From Charina bottae (Eukaryota > Chordata > Lepidosauria > Squamata > Charinaidae): a stretch of DNA of 64,000 nucleotides. The position numbers and the translations under genes were made by a program. The notes beneath the pieces were generated by a model, which saw only the letters and a list, made by a program, of their open reading frames with translations, was not told the origin of the DNA and did not search any database. Location of the stretch: the NCBI GenBank assembly GCA_023362775.1, contig JALMGJ010000006.1, positions 9,373,501 to 9,437,500 on the forward strand, in the 5' to 3' direction. Below are positions 34,230 through 46,054 of this stretch, in pieces. Position 1 is the first letter of the stretch. Every line of letters begins with the position of its first letter.

Positions 34230-34850
34230 CTCTCCTTAAGAGGCCATCACTGGATTCAAAGTTTCTGAATAAATTTTGTCCAGTCTCCACCCTTCCCCTT
34301 TCAGGGGAGGTTGTTAAGAAGGTGGTAGGCTTACTCCTCCAAAAGGCCCTGGATGAAATGATTTATCTGGACCCTTTTTAGTCTGGTTTTAGTCTGAGTA
34401 TAGTATGAAGGCTGCATTGGTAACACTGGTGGATGACCTCTGTCAGGCCAGGGAAGGGGTGGGGAGCTCCATCCTGGTCCTCCTTGATATCTCAGCAGCT
34501 TTCAATACAATGGATCATGGTATCCTACTGGACCAGTTTAGGAGATTCATAGTTGGGGGCACTGTTCTTCAGTGGTTCTCCTACCTCTGAGGCCAGTTCC
34601 AGGTGATATTATAGGGGGAAGAGATCTAGTTCTAGGTCCATGATTGTGGGTTGCATCAGGGCTTGACTCTCTCCATTCCTATTTAACATCTACATGAAGC
34701 CATTGGATGAGATCCTCAGTAGGCTGTTGATACGCAATTAAATATCTGTGCCCTTGGCCACTCAAGGGATGCTGTTGAGGTTCTTTCCTAGTGCCTGGAA
34801 GTTGTGAGAGTCCAGATGGAGAGCAACAGGCTCTGAATATGCAAGTACCA
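34230..34850 (+). mobile_element. L2-clade LINE reverse transcriptase remnant
   Basis: Translation shows FCPVSTLP, DDLCQAREGVGSSILVLLDI, SAAFNTMDHGILLDQF and GGTVLQWFSYL, then after stops LSPFLFNIYMKPLDEILSRL. These are the standard L2/CR1 reverse-transcriptase blocks around the first catalytic Asp. Several stops and shifts show it is dead. Confidence 0.85.
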
Positions 34851-34864
34851 CCAACTACAGGTTC

Positions 34865-35260
34865 CTACTTTTGTACATACCCACAATAATCTAAATGATA
34901 CCCGTTCATACTTTCTGATGTAGATTTTAGTGTTTTCATTCATAACTAAAACTACACTTTAATTTCCCTGCATTATTTGTCAACTCCACTCCACAAGTTC
35001 AGACCACTTTCATTCAGATCTATTACATCCTTCCCCTTAGTTTCACAGAAACACAATATACTATTCTTCTTACTTTTGTTTCATTTGTCAATTCATGCTC
35101 TTTACCACTTATTCCTCTTACCTGCCAAACAATCTTCCATCTAAATTCCTTTTATCATATTATGACGAGTGGTTCAACTTTCCTGATCTTCAGCTCTATC
35201 ACTAGACATATATTTTGACTTCATCCTCTTTATAGAAAGTAAATGTTCAAGTCACCAAAC
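34865..35260 (-). repeat. T/C-rich minus-strand LINE-related piece
   Basis: Shares diverged text with 14396-14500 and the same strand composition; no domain can be read. Confidence 0.35.
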
Positions 35261-35329
35261 CACTATACGTGGTTTTTATGTGGCTCTTGATATGATAGCA
35301 GGAATTTGACTCCATTTTTAGCAATAGTT

Positions 35330-36260
35330 TTATTGCCCAAGACATATTTGAAGATGTTGGGACAAATTATAATTTTGACCCTTATTCACATGAGAAATTT
35401 ATACTGTGGAATAATCCCTTTTTAAAAATTGCAAGTAAATTGAAGTGGGGGGGGGTTGGAAATCATGGAGGAAGAGTGGTGTTAATATTTGGATCAGTTT
35501 ATTGCTAACCAAGTCTTTAAATCAGCTGAGTTACTGCAAGAGGAATTTGGATTGCCCCGGTCTGTGAAATGGCAGAATATCCAGTCAAAACATTTTATTA
35601 GTTCAACTATTTGGTCCAGATGCATTAGCAGCATCTAAAAGTCATGACGTACGGTGCTATCACTACTGGGATCCATTTGGGATGACTTTAAATCTACAGT
35701 ATTGTCCTATAAAATTAAAGAGTATTGTTAAGAGATACATTAATTATCTGCAAGAACTTTGGAACAAAGAGATGGAATATTCCATATTAACAGTCAGTGG
35801 TTCTTTAAAATATGAAATATTTATTTAAAATACAAAGTATGTTTCTTATGATCTTAAGCTGAATCAGTTCAACAAAAGATTTCCTTTTATGTGTACTGGA
35901 CATTTCAGAGAAAACTTTAAAGGTTGGTTGTCAACCTCATGATGCTGGAAGTGTGAAATGGATGAGGGGACATTTACTCGTGTGATATGGAAGTGTCCCG
36001 GTATTACCCCATTTGGGCTTAATTTCCATAAGTTTGTTCATATGGTGTTACAAAAATCAATATCATTTAAAGGTGTGAATGGCCTTTTGAGTTATATACC
36101 AGGGATTTGGAATTTATCATACGAAGGACTATGAATTTACTGAGTACAGTGCAACAAAAAAAAATTACTCTTTGATATTGTAAGACAGTGTGTCTCCCAG
36201 ATTAAAATCTTGGATCGATATGTTCATTGAAAAACTAGCTGTCTATTCGTATGATAGGAA
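35330..36260 (+). mobile_element. L1-like ORF2 C-terminal remnant
   Basis: With frame changes the + strand reads HEKFILWNNPFLKI, NKRFPFMCTGHF and then CWKCEMDEGTFTRVIWKCP, the Cys-rich C-terminal pattern of L1 ORF2. Multiple stops are present. Boundaries are approximate. Confidence 0.7.
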
Positions 36261-39252
36261 GAGTGAAGGTGTATTTTTAAAAAGTGGCTGAGTGACTTTT
36301 TCTATGTGTACATTTCTGATTTTTTCCTCCTTTTTTTTTTGCATTTTCTTTTCTCTCATTTCCCCCCTTTTCTTTGCATATTGAAGCAGTTTTTTAAAAG
36401 TTGCAATCTTCCATATGCCACAGTTTTCACCAGATCAGGTTAACAGCTTTAGTCGTACCTATGCCATATGCAGCATTTCTTGCTAACAATAAAAGTTAGC
36501 ACCGATCCAAATGGACCCATTTTGGCCAGTATGCCACCAGCTCAACCAAAGCCCAGTTTTATCCCAAGCCTGCCCATGTTATTGTATGCAAGGTATGATT
36601 TTTAATCTGGAATCTACCTTGCAAGGCAATATACCATTGACCCATTCCACATATCCAGGGTTCAAGCTCCTTGGCCCTGTGACCTTCTGTTGAATTAACT
36701 ATGAAAATAAAAGTAACCAGCAAAATAGGAAGCCTTAGGATGAGTGTGGTGCGTATGGTATATAGCAGTCTTTCCCAAATTTATTTTCCTCCTGTTACAA
36801 TGCACATCAATGCCAATCATCCAACAATTTGTCTGGCTATGGGATAGTAGTGACATTGTCCAGGTAAATTAAATATCAACAAGTTTATAGAGCAAGAAGC
36901 TGGGGGAATGTTGGCAAGATGGACAAGAAAGCTATCATCTCTGGTATAAGAATATGGTGTTGCAAACATGCTGTTTCACCAAGTAATTGGAAAAATATGA
37001 TAAACTTTCTTGATTTCTTTATACTACATATTGAAGGATGGAGGCAAGGGCTTGTTTAAGTGATCTGGAGACACTTCAGATCAATCATACCAAAAGTCCA
37101 TCTCATGCCAATTTCACATCCATATGATCTTCTCTCCTTTTTTGCACTTCTATAGACACTTAGCCCTGAAAGACAGTTGCTAGCAGCACCCATTACACAT
37201 CAAATTCACTCCACAGCTAAATCCACCAGTTTGGTTCAATCATTTGTAATCATGGAGTTATCAAGTCCTGCTTTCAGCTTGGCAGCACAAAAGGGTGGGC
37301 ATGCTACCATGTATTCCTCAGTCATTTACAAGAAGCAGTGACCAGGAGCAGGCTGTGAGTCCTGAGCAGTCAGAATTAATTTAAAGCTTAATAAAACTGC
37401 TCACCTGAAGGAGTTTTAATATTAAGTGGCTCATTGCAATCACAAGTCAGGCCTCCTGGTTCACTCAATTGGTGGGTTTCCAGGAACAGAACTCCATGCA
37501 TTTTGGTGGGCCTGGAGATCTAATTCATCAAATACTAATTAGCTTAGTGCTTAAAAGGTCTCAGTCATGGAATAGGACCATTAGTTATTTACAGTATGTC
37601 AGCTTAGAACTGGAAGGAGTCTGCCTGATAAGGGGAGCAGCATTTTCTTTACATTATGTAGAATGCCCCCAGGTAAATGTAAGTGAAGAAAACTCCTTCT
37701 CACTTAATTAAGTGCATATTGACACATGGAATTAATTTCCATCAGATGGTGAAAAGTCAACTAATCAAGGTCATGCTACAGGATTCTCATGCCATTAGCC
37801 ATCACCGTGTAAACCATCAGATAAGGTAGAAGTGATTAGGTAGCTTTTGTTACACCTCTTTTTCTGTCCCTATTTTTATTGGAATGATTAGGAGCCTGTC
37901 ACGGTTGTCTAGCCGTCACAAAAAGGCACCTTTTCTTGCCCTTATTCCTTCCAAGCTGACGCACACCAGCCTAGAAAATGACCTGAGTCCTGTTCTAGCA
38001 GATACTTATTTTTGCAAAACTGGAGTGAGGTGGTTGTGTCAGGGAAGGGGCTTAATCCTATCTACATCTCTCCAGAGTCCCCTTTTCCTTGAATCTGCAG
38101 TGAGCCACAAGGGCAGTATCTTACCTTTCAAAAGCAGGATCTTGTTATTTTTAATCACCGGTGGGCCAATAAGGATTTGAACAGCTTTGAAGCCTGGTCA
38201 TGGACTCACAGAAACTCTGTGAACACTGTGTACCAAAGACTAATACTGAGGGGAGAGAGGGGTCTATCTAGCTTGCAGCTTGCAGCTGCTAGCATACAGC
38301 TTTCTTTAATGTTCACAAATCATATAGGCATTATTCACTCATCGCTTCAATACTAACTAGCTTTCTGAATGCTATTCTTCTTGACTATTGATGTTCAGAC
38401 TGATAACACAAGGGTAATATTCCCAGCACAAAGGCAAGGAATAATCAATTTGCTTTTACCAAGGCAAACTGCTGTCAAGGTATAATTCCTGAAAGCGAAG
38501 CCCCTGGATACGTGAATGTTAGATATTTCATCTTTTCTAACAATTAGGCTAACCAGCAATGGAACATCAAGAAAAGCTACCTAACGGTGTTACGACGTCA
38601 GTTCATCAAATTTTCTAAGAACTAGGGACAACTACCAGCTGTTTATTAAGTTATTCTGTGAGGTTATTCAATTCAGAAACACCAAGTTGTAGTATCCATT
38701 TCATTTGTTGTAGGGGGAACTCTGGAAGGCAGCAATTTGTAATTTTTCCTTCAGTATCAAATAGGTTTTCATAAGCCAGATAGTCTGAGAACTCCATAAC
38801 AAAATAATCTCCTCTGAACTTATGTCCTGTAATGGTTTATGATTTATTCATAACACACCATTTTTGTATATGCATGCAGCTGAAATGGTGGGATCAAAAT
38901 CACTCTAAACCAGGATTTCTAACTACAATTTGTTGAATAAACAAGAAAGGTTACAAATCAGGTTAAACCCTAAGCATATAAGCTGCACTAAATGCATGAA
39001 TCAAACCATAATGTAGGCAACTGGTTTTCTTCTCTCTCTTATTAAAACTTTGAGCCAAATGTCTACTCTAAGCAAGGGACATAAAACCATATGGCTAAAC
39101 CAATGGGAGGAACCATACCTTAAATTCTTTCTCCCCCAATTATTGTGACATGTCATGAATTTTGGGTCAAAGGACTATTACTAGCTCTCCATAATGTTTA
39201 TGGTATTCTAGCAGTGAATAGTTTTATCTTCTCTTTCCTTCTTTTATTCTAG

Positions 39253-39384
39253 TGGCTGCATCAACAGCAAATTCCACAGCTGGGGCAGCAATGAATTCTT
39301 TGACTTCTCTGGGGACTTTACAAGGACTAGCTGGAGCAACGGTTGGATTGAATAATATTAATGCACTAGCAGGTACCGTAAACA
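39253..39384 (+). CDS. CELF2: CELF2 coding exon D with two possible donors: linker
   Basis: This exon encodes VAASTANSTAGAAMNSLTSL through NNINALA (first Val codon shared with exon C) and then has two usable ends. Using the inner donor, GCAG|gtaccg after 39372, gives a 120-nt exon; using the outer donor, AACA|gtgagt after 39384, gives 132 nt and adds GTVN plus one base. Both leave in phase 1. The outer site matches the donor consensus better. The acceptor is a long pyrimidine tract ending ttctag. The two ends correspond to the mammalian CELF2 isoform pair GTINS versus VAQMLSG as I recall it, so both are probably real. The coordinates give the longer form. Confidence 0.94.
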
Positions 39385-39390
39385 GTGAGT
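39373..39390 (+). promoter_or_regulatory. Tandem alternative 5' splice sites of exon D
   Basis: Two GT donors 12 bases apart follow exon D: gtaccg at 39373 and gtgagt at 39385. The spacing is a multiple of three, so either keeps the frame. The second has the strong gtgagt core; the first has a CAG|gt context but a poor +4 to +6 match. Which one is used decides whether four extra residues precede the exon E junction. Usage cannot be read from DNA. Confidence 0.8.
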
Positions 39391-40081
39391 ATTTATTGCT
39401 GTGGTGGACACTCCAGCAATTTCCCTGTAATCACCTTAGGGACACTAATCGTTTTAGTAGAGTGAATGCTACTAGGGAAATAATACATGTGCAGAATGGG
39501 TGATAAAATTGAGAAATTCTATTCCAGACAGCTTCAGGCCCAACATCTAAATAGGTTTTGTCTTGTTAAAGAATTATGAAGCTTATATTGCTTGATAATA
39601 TTTTATCCTTTCTTACAAGGCACGCACATTAAGCCTGTATTTGGATAGCTAGAAGGAACCAGTTCAGTAGGAGATTTTGTGGCTGTTGTTTTAATTGTTC
39701 AAGAGGTCACGGAAGCCTATATAGGTTTCAGTTGGAGTGATAACTAAGGAGATGCTTAGTTGCTATTGTTTTTGGCTATAGAAGCTACTACTAAGGGTAA
39801 CAGCACAACATCATTGTGAATACGTACTAGATTCAAGAGGTATGAAAAATGCCCTCTGCTAGTAGTTTGATTTATAGCTTTCTACAAACCACACATAAGG
39901 CATTGTCAAATAAATCACTTTAGTTCCTGGCTGCACAGACAGGTAGGAGAAGAATGTCAGACCTCTGAAAGATATATACATTCTGCAATTTTTTATACTA
40001 GAGTAGGTCAGATTATGATATATGCCATGATCTAGTGATCCAGCCCTGCATAGGCAGCAATGATTCTGTTTCTATAGCTCT

Positions 40082-40115
40082 GTGTTGTGTGTTTGTGTGT
40101 GTGTGCATGTGTACA
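40082..40115. repeat. GT-rich stretch downstream of exon D
   Basis: tgtgttgtgtgtttgtgtgt and following gtgtgcatgtgt lie about 700 bp beyond the exon D donors. UGU-rich RNA is the known CELF binding target. Confidence 0.8.
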
Positions 40116-40623
40116 AGCATGTATTCTGTCTTCAGATCAGCTTTTGTCAAACCAGCACCTGCAAAATGGCCATTTGTATCTTGATTGAAGGTTTTGAAAA
40201 TTGTAATTCAAAACCTCTAAAGAGTACTGCGCTGGGGTCTCTAGATGATTCCCAATATTGCTGAAAAGAGCTCTCATATTTCTGACAGCTTACCTCTTCC
40301 AAGAGATCAGTGTACTTTCCGAACAAACCAAAGGTATACTGAGTTACAAGCAGAAAGAATTGAAAGCAGAAATTAATCAAGCCAGCAAAGTCAAACGTCT
40401 CCCTCAAAATCAAAACAATGAATCACAGCAAGTAATGCCCAAGATAACCTCCACCATTACGAAACATAAAATATAAGGAACCTGATCACAGATAAAAAAA
40501 TATTTCGGTTCCCATGATATAATGATGAAAGCTAAAATATACAAAGTTGAGCCAAGCATCCATGAAACACTTGATACTACACTTGATTTTATCCGAAAGC
40601 ATTCAAGACAAAACACCTTAAAG

Positions 40624-40884
40624 CAGATCTTTCCAAACTGTGTGTCGCGACACAAAAGTGTGTCGCCACACACAGTCTGGTGTGTCACCACACAACCCAG
40701 AAGCGCTGATCATCATCAGCGCTTCCGGGTTTTCCCGCAGCGACACACCAACTGCAGCGCGCAAAACCCAAAAGCGCAGCAGCGCTTCTGGGTTTTTGCG
40801 CGCTGGCGCACTTCCGGATTTTCCCGCGGCGACACACCAACACCGGTTGGTGTGTCGCCGCGGGGAAAACTTTGGAAAGCCCTG
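40624..40884. mobile_element. GC-rich hAT-like element
   Basis: Ends CAGATCTTTCCAAACTGTGT and CTTTGGAAAGCCCTG are inverted repeats; GTGTGTCGCGACACA and GGTGTGTCGCCGCGG lie just inside. Flanks ccttaaag and ctttaaat are an imperfect 8-bp duplication. The interior is CpG-rich with repeated AGCGCTTC(t/c)GGGTTTT units. Confidence 0.8.
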
Positions 40885-41425
40885 CTTTAAATTGTTCCAT
40901 GCAGACTATAATGCTAGGGGCATGAACACAGTTTGTCCTTGTCAATTACTATAATATACCATTTGACCAACCTAAAATATCTAAAAGATTGGTGCATGAT
41001 CAAAGGCCTATTTCACCAGATTCACAACAAGTACAAGTCTTAGCTATGTTGGTAATACAAGCTAGTTTTTATGGGCTGTGAAGCATGGCTGTAAGAGATA
41101 TCCACAGTTTGCTTCATAACTATGTTAAAAAGCTGTTCATCAATAGTTCCTCATCAACCTAGGGTGATATCACATACTTCAGCTGTGAATCCAATACTTC
41201 AACGTTTTTTATTTATAGTCTGAATGAAGACATGGAGAGAATGTTATCAAATGTGCTCATGATACAAATTGGGAAAGTTAGTCAATGTGCTAGAAGACAG
41301 GAACAAAATTCAGAATGAGCTTCATAAGTTAGAGAACTGGGCTGAAAAACAATAGAATTTGTTCTCCCATTTGACAGTCATAAGTTCCTTATGTAGGAAA
41401 AAGAAATCAACTTCATGGTATAGAA

Positions 41426-41711
41426 CATAGCTTTCCAAACTGTGTGTCGCAACACTTTAGTGTGTCGCAACACACAGCTTAGTGTGTCACGAAGCGGCGG
41501 CGGGAGCGTGCATGGCGGGGGCGCAGCGGCGGTGTGCACGGCAGCGGCATGCCATCAGCGCTTCCATGTTTTAGCGAGGCCGCCGCCATACACTCTGCCG
41601 CGTGCCCCCCTGTGCCGCCACCATGCGCGCCCCCACCCCCATGCACACCCCCGCGCTGCCGCCGCTGCCACCATTGGTGTGTCGCCAACAGCGGCAGTTT
41701 GGAAAGCACTG
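41426..41711. mobile_element. GC-rich hAT-like element nested in CR1
   Basis: Ends CATAGCTTTCCAAACTGTGT and CAGTTTGGAAAGCACTG are inverted repeats, and a perfect 8-bp duplication GTATAGAA flanks it (41418-41425, 41712-41719). The interior is extremely CpG-rich and has no transposase. Confidence 0.9.
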
Positions 41712-42062
41712 GTATAGAACCTGGCTTCTTAACAGGATGTATGGAATAGATCTTGGAATGATAGTTGATCACAAGCTGAAAGTGAGTCAGCAGTGTGATA
41801 TGGCCGATAAAAAAATCATATTAAATGATATAAATGATATTTTTAAAAAAGCAAATGCAATTTTAGAATGCATCAACAGAGGTATTGTTTCCAAATTTTG
41901 AGAAGTCATAGTTACATGCTATTTGGCATTGGTGAGACTTCGCTTTGAGTACTGCACGCAGTTTTGGACACCCCATTCAAGCAATTTGGATCAGGTGCAA
42001 AGAATGATCAGAGGACTTCAAATTAAGCCCTACAAGGAAAAACTGAGAAACCTGGTATGTTT

Positions 42063-42653
42063 GTTGTTGTTGTTTATTCGTTCAGTCGTTTCCGACTCTT
42101 CGTGACTTCATGGACCAGTCCACGCCAGAGCTTTCTGTCGGCCATCACCATCCCCAGCTCCCCAATGGTTGAGTCCGTCACCTCCAGAATACCATCCATC
42201 CATCTTGCCCTTGGTCGGCCCCTCTTCCTTTTGCCTTCCACTTTTCCTAGCATCAGCTTCTTCTCCAGGGTATCCTGTCTTCTCATTATGTGGCCAAAGT
42301 ACTTCAGTTTTGCCTTTAATATAATTCCCTCAAGTGAGCAGTCTGGCTTTATTTCCTGGAGTATGGACTGGTTTGATCTTCTTGCAGTCCAAGGCACTCT
42401 CAGAATTTTCCTCCAACACCACAGTTCAAAAGCATCTATCTTCCTTCGCTCAGCCTTCCTTATGGTCCAGCTCTCACAGCCATAGGTTACTACAGGGAAA
42501 ACCATTGCTTTAACTATGCGGACCTTTGTTGTCAGTGTGATGTCTCTGCTCTTAACTATTTTATCAAGATTTGCCATTGCTCTCCTCCCAAGAAGTAGAC
42601 GTCTTCTGATTTCCTGGCTGCAGTCAGCGTCTGCAGTAATCTTTGCGCCTAGA
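42063..42653 (-). mobile_element. Bov-B LINE 3' end with intact C-terminal frame, nested in CR1
   Basis: A frame of 167 codons (42577 to 42074) from MANLDKIVKSRDITL to HEVTKSRKRLNE is open and continues upstream to 42653 without a stop. It has the Bov-B features VTYGCESWTIRKAERRKIDA, LKYFGHIMRR and GKRKRGRPRARWMDGI. An exact 11-bp duplication CTGGTATGTTT brackets it (42052-42062, 42654-42664). It is 5'-truncated and cannot move itself. Confidence 0.92.
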
Positions 42654-44560
42654 CTGGTATGTTTAGCCTTGACAAAAAAAGATATTTAGCTCTCTCCAAG
42701 AATCTAAAAGGGTAATTCATAAAAGAAGGGCATTATCTGTTCTTTAACATCCCAGAGCTAAGAACCAGAACACTGCAGAAAGAGATGGATGCTAAGAGCA
42801 GCTCAACAATGGAACAATGGAATTGTTTCACTGGGTGGGTTCTAGCAGAATTTCAGTAGTTTAATTGAGGACAATTTAATCTGAACAAGGGTTGAACCCA
42901 GTAGCATAAATTTCTCCTTCCAGCCATGTTTGACAGGCGGGTGGGGGGCGGAGGGGAACTCTAATTTATAACTAGTTAACACTTTTTATTTAGACCAACC
43001 AAAGGAGTCCAAACAACATGCTAACTTTCACATTTGTCATCAGGCAAAAACAGTTATAAACAAGGAGGAACAATTGAGAAGTGAGAAAATCCTAAAAATT
43101 AGGATAGATGATAACCATGAGGTCTGTAGTTCAATATCAGTTCTAAAGTGGAGGTTATGGATTATACATTTTTCAGAAATGATTTTTAAAATTGTCTCTC
43201 TAGTCTGTATTCATTGGTGATTAACAGTTGGAAAACATGTATGTTTTACTATTAGGGCAAACATCTGAATTTTATGTGTATGCTCTCTCTTTTGAGTTAT
43301 ATTATGTATTCCCATAACTTTTAGTTCTCATCTTGTTAGCTTCCCCCGCCTTTCCTTGGGGTGTCAAATTCATGGGCATCAACCAAATCTTTCATGTGTT
43401 TCTTACTCTGATGGAGGGAGTTACCTAGTAGAGATGGGCATTTAAAGATTGTTCCTACCATCTCTGATCACATGAATACACTCTAGTTGCAAGAGGACAT
43501 GGCTTGCTTTATTCTTAATGAACCCAAACCCAATGGTGTACACTGATATTCATTTATGCCCATCCCATGCAATCAATTCACCTTTTTTTCTGGTTGAGTA
43601 TAAAATAATAGGAGAAATACAGAACTTGCAAATATGTATATGCAAGGTAGAGGGTGATTCAGGCACAATGTTTGCAGGGAAAAGTGTGTCTTTCCTGGCC
43701 CTTCCCTTGTGAACACCCATGGTCCTAATATCACGTGAATCATCCTGAAGGCAGCCTTCAGGGCTCAGTAAATGCCAACATGTTGATGAAATACCAAGAA
43801 CACTTTTTTAAAAGAATGTTTGCAAACCTCCCAGATTTCTAGATATGTCTTCATCATGCACAAAAGTGTAACTAAGGCAGGAAAGGTGGGAAAGTGGCGG
43901 GTTCAAAAAGCATGAAACTCCCATTCCCTTTCCAACTTTTTCACATCTGCAAAAGAAAAAAAAATAGAGAGAGAGCCTTCTCATAGTTGTTTGCCTTTAA
44001 ACAAAGGAGTTTTCTTGTCTGGTCTGCTTATGCTGTTGTTTAAGATACAGCTGAGCCCTTGAAAGCCAGTTGATACAATCAATCAAAACATGATTTGTTT
44101 CTCCATGTGACTCTGTCCCCATATGCACTCAGGATGCATCCATCACTCTGATTTTTCTGGGATTTCAAAAAGAGCCTCCAGGCTAGCAAAACAAGCAAAA
44201 AAAAAATTGGAAAGAGTATATTTCTTGCCATACCAGGATGCTCTTAACCCCTTTTCCTTTACCCAGCCTGTGCTGGTGGAGAAATTTGCGACTTCTTGTC
44301 TAATGGAAGAGGCATCTTGACCGGTGCTGTAAAATCTTCCTCTTTGACTTATGTTTTGTTGCAACTGGTTGTCCAAAATCCCTGTGAGCAATAGTGATTT
44401 TGGGTACCCTTCTCTCTTTCTTCAAAATTCCTAGCTCCTGTGTTCCCATATGTCTGTATTTCAGCATCACCATAGGGATTTGTTTTTGTTTGGGTTTTTT
44501 TGGTCTGCCTTGGCCCACTCAGAAGAAAGGTGGTTTCCACAGCAAATGTTGCTTGCTTAA

Positions 44561-44690
44561 TGTCTATGAATGTTCTCAGTCATCCAGGTGGAATTGTCTG
44601 TAGCTTGAATCATGTCAACTGGATTTCTATTTTCTCAGTGGAAACGTTTCGCTCCTTATCCAAGGAGCTTCTTCAGTCTGAGCAAAGTTG
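44561..44690 (-). mobile_element. Penelope-like element end fragment
   Basis: TTCTCAGTCATCCAGGTGGA and AACGTTTCGCTCCTTATCCA match 61164-61273 almost exactly. On the minus strand 44676-44641 reads CTGAAGAAGCTCCTTGGATA then GGAGCGAAACG, a hammerhead-like core with stem GCTCC/GGAGC. Confidence 0.75.
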
Positions 44691-45639
44691 GTAAGGGAAT
44701 CCTTAAATATGTTTCTAGGTAGCTGTGTGACCTTACCCTGGGGCTAGGTCATGGTTATATTGAGATGTTATTTTAAGTCCTTTTGTCATCTAAAGGAGGA
44801 TCGTTAAGATCACCATGCTGCTGTTGAGCTTGTGAAATGGTCTTAATCTTCCTAGGCACAGAAGACAATGCGGGGAGGAAGATGGGGGAGAGGTTGTGCC
44901 TGAGGCTTGCTTACTTAAGTTCTCTGCACAGCAGTTGCCTTATTATTTCTTATCCAGTTTCTGAAGATTTGTCCCTCTTTGCTTTTCTCTTATAAAACCT
45001 TCATCAATGTAAAGGTTTAGGAGAAAGGTTATATAAGAAGATTAAAAAGGACAGGCATGTGATTTGACTGCAAGTAAATAACACTGGTTCTCCTGGGTTA
45101 TTTAGTTGCAGTCTGTTCTTCAAATCACTTTTCTGCAGCCTTGATCCAATAGCAACAGCTATTCAGTCTTGGGGAAAAGGAGCTGATGTGTGGGGCAGGG
45201 GGGCAGGGGAAAGAAAAATGCAAGAGATGCCACTGGCCTTTTCATATAGCTTCAGCTTTAGACCCAAATTGCTATAATAGGCAATTTGGGGCTAAGCAAT
45301 TAAAGCCACTGGAAGGGAGCTGTCATTCCTTTAGTTTTCCCTAAAAAAATCCTGAGCATTGTGATATGTTGAAAATGTTAATGGCCAACCCTAACAGAGT
45401 GACTGTCCAGACTCAAGGTGTCTATGTATCCTTGGAAGACTTTGCAGAGCCTTCTACAGCATCTTGGCCTCCTAATATTTTAAGACTGCATCTCCCTGAA
45501 GGGGATATTAGCTGGAAATTCTGCAACTAGCACATGTGAAAGAAACCAGGTTGAGAGAGGCTAGCCTAGCATGTTTAGTTTTCCTATTTTATCTGGTGAT
45601 CTGAATCCATAAATATCACTGAAAAGGATGATATTTTCT

Positions 45640-45892
45640 CTTTTGAGGAACTTCTGTTTCCTAAATAAACTAAGTAACCATTTCAATAATGTGCTATTAT
45701 CCAATAACCCTAAGGGGAAATATGATAGCAGTCTTCAAATAACTAAAGGGTGGTCACACATTGCCCCCGAGATCAGGACCAGAATCAGTGGGTTGAAGGA
45801 AGTTCAGGCTCTATATCAGGAAATATCCTGATTGTACAAGCTGCAGACGGTAGAACAGGCCACTACATAATGTGGTGACTCCTCCACCGGAG
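45640..45892 (+). mobile_element. CR1 LINE 3' end
   Basis: Text such as AAGGGTGGTCACACATTGCC, ATCAGTGGGTTGAAGGAAG and GTGGTGACTCCTCCACCGG corresponds to the end of CR1 ORF2. It breaks where the hAT-like sequence starts. Confidence 0.7.
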
Positions 45893-46054
45893 ATCTTCAA
45901 ACTGGGTGTGTTGTGGCTGCTGCTGCCTCCGAGCCCTGCCAGGATTCTGCGCAGGTCCTAGTGCCTGCCTTGTGCCCTGCTGTAAGAGTGTGTCACGAAA
46001 TGATGCATGTTTAAAAAGTGTGTCACCAACATGAAAAGTTTGGAAAGCTCTGGT
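45886..46054. mobile_element. Degenerate hAT-like element (same family as 41426)
   Basis: The right end GTGTGTCACC...AGTTTGGAAAGCTCTG is clear; the left end is blurred because the CR1 sequence itself reads GGAGATCTTCAA. No duplication can be shown. Confidence 0.55.

Larger units (their letters stand above)
26157..39252 (+). other. CELF2 intron C-D (13.1 kb)
   Basis: The intron holds a hAT-like MITE (26402-26551), an unclassified insertion (29288-29940), a CT microsatellite (32290-32310), a tandem-core SINE on the minus strand (33617-34066), an L2 LINE remnant (34230-34850), a minus-strand LINE piece (34865-35260) and an L1-like ORF2 remnant (35330-36260). I see nothing nameable in 26560-29270, 29960-33610 and 36300-39240, apart from AT-rich stretches such as 37380-37880 that look free of repeats. 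Confidence 0.8.
41170..42880 (+). mobile_element. CR1 LINE 3' part, interrupted by hAT and Bov-B
   Basis: Outside the two insertions the + strand reads, with breaks, LGMIVDHKLKVSQQCDMADK, KANAILECINRGIVSKF, LALVRLRFEYCTQFW and QRMIRGLQ, the CR1 reverse-transcriptase C-terminus, then 3' untranslated text from 42665. Frame interruptions show decay before or after the insertions. Confidence 0.85.

Noticed and set aside
34405..34590. Small gene with LLDISAAFNTMDHGILL
   Set aside because: This is one readable piece of an L2 reverse transcriptase with stops and shifts on both sides.
42074..42577. A 167-codon minus-strand host gene
   Set aside because: The protein is the Bov-B LINE C-terminus and the segment is bracketed by an 11-bp target duplication inside a CR1.
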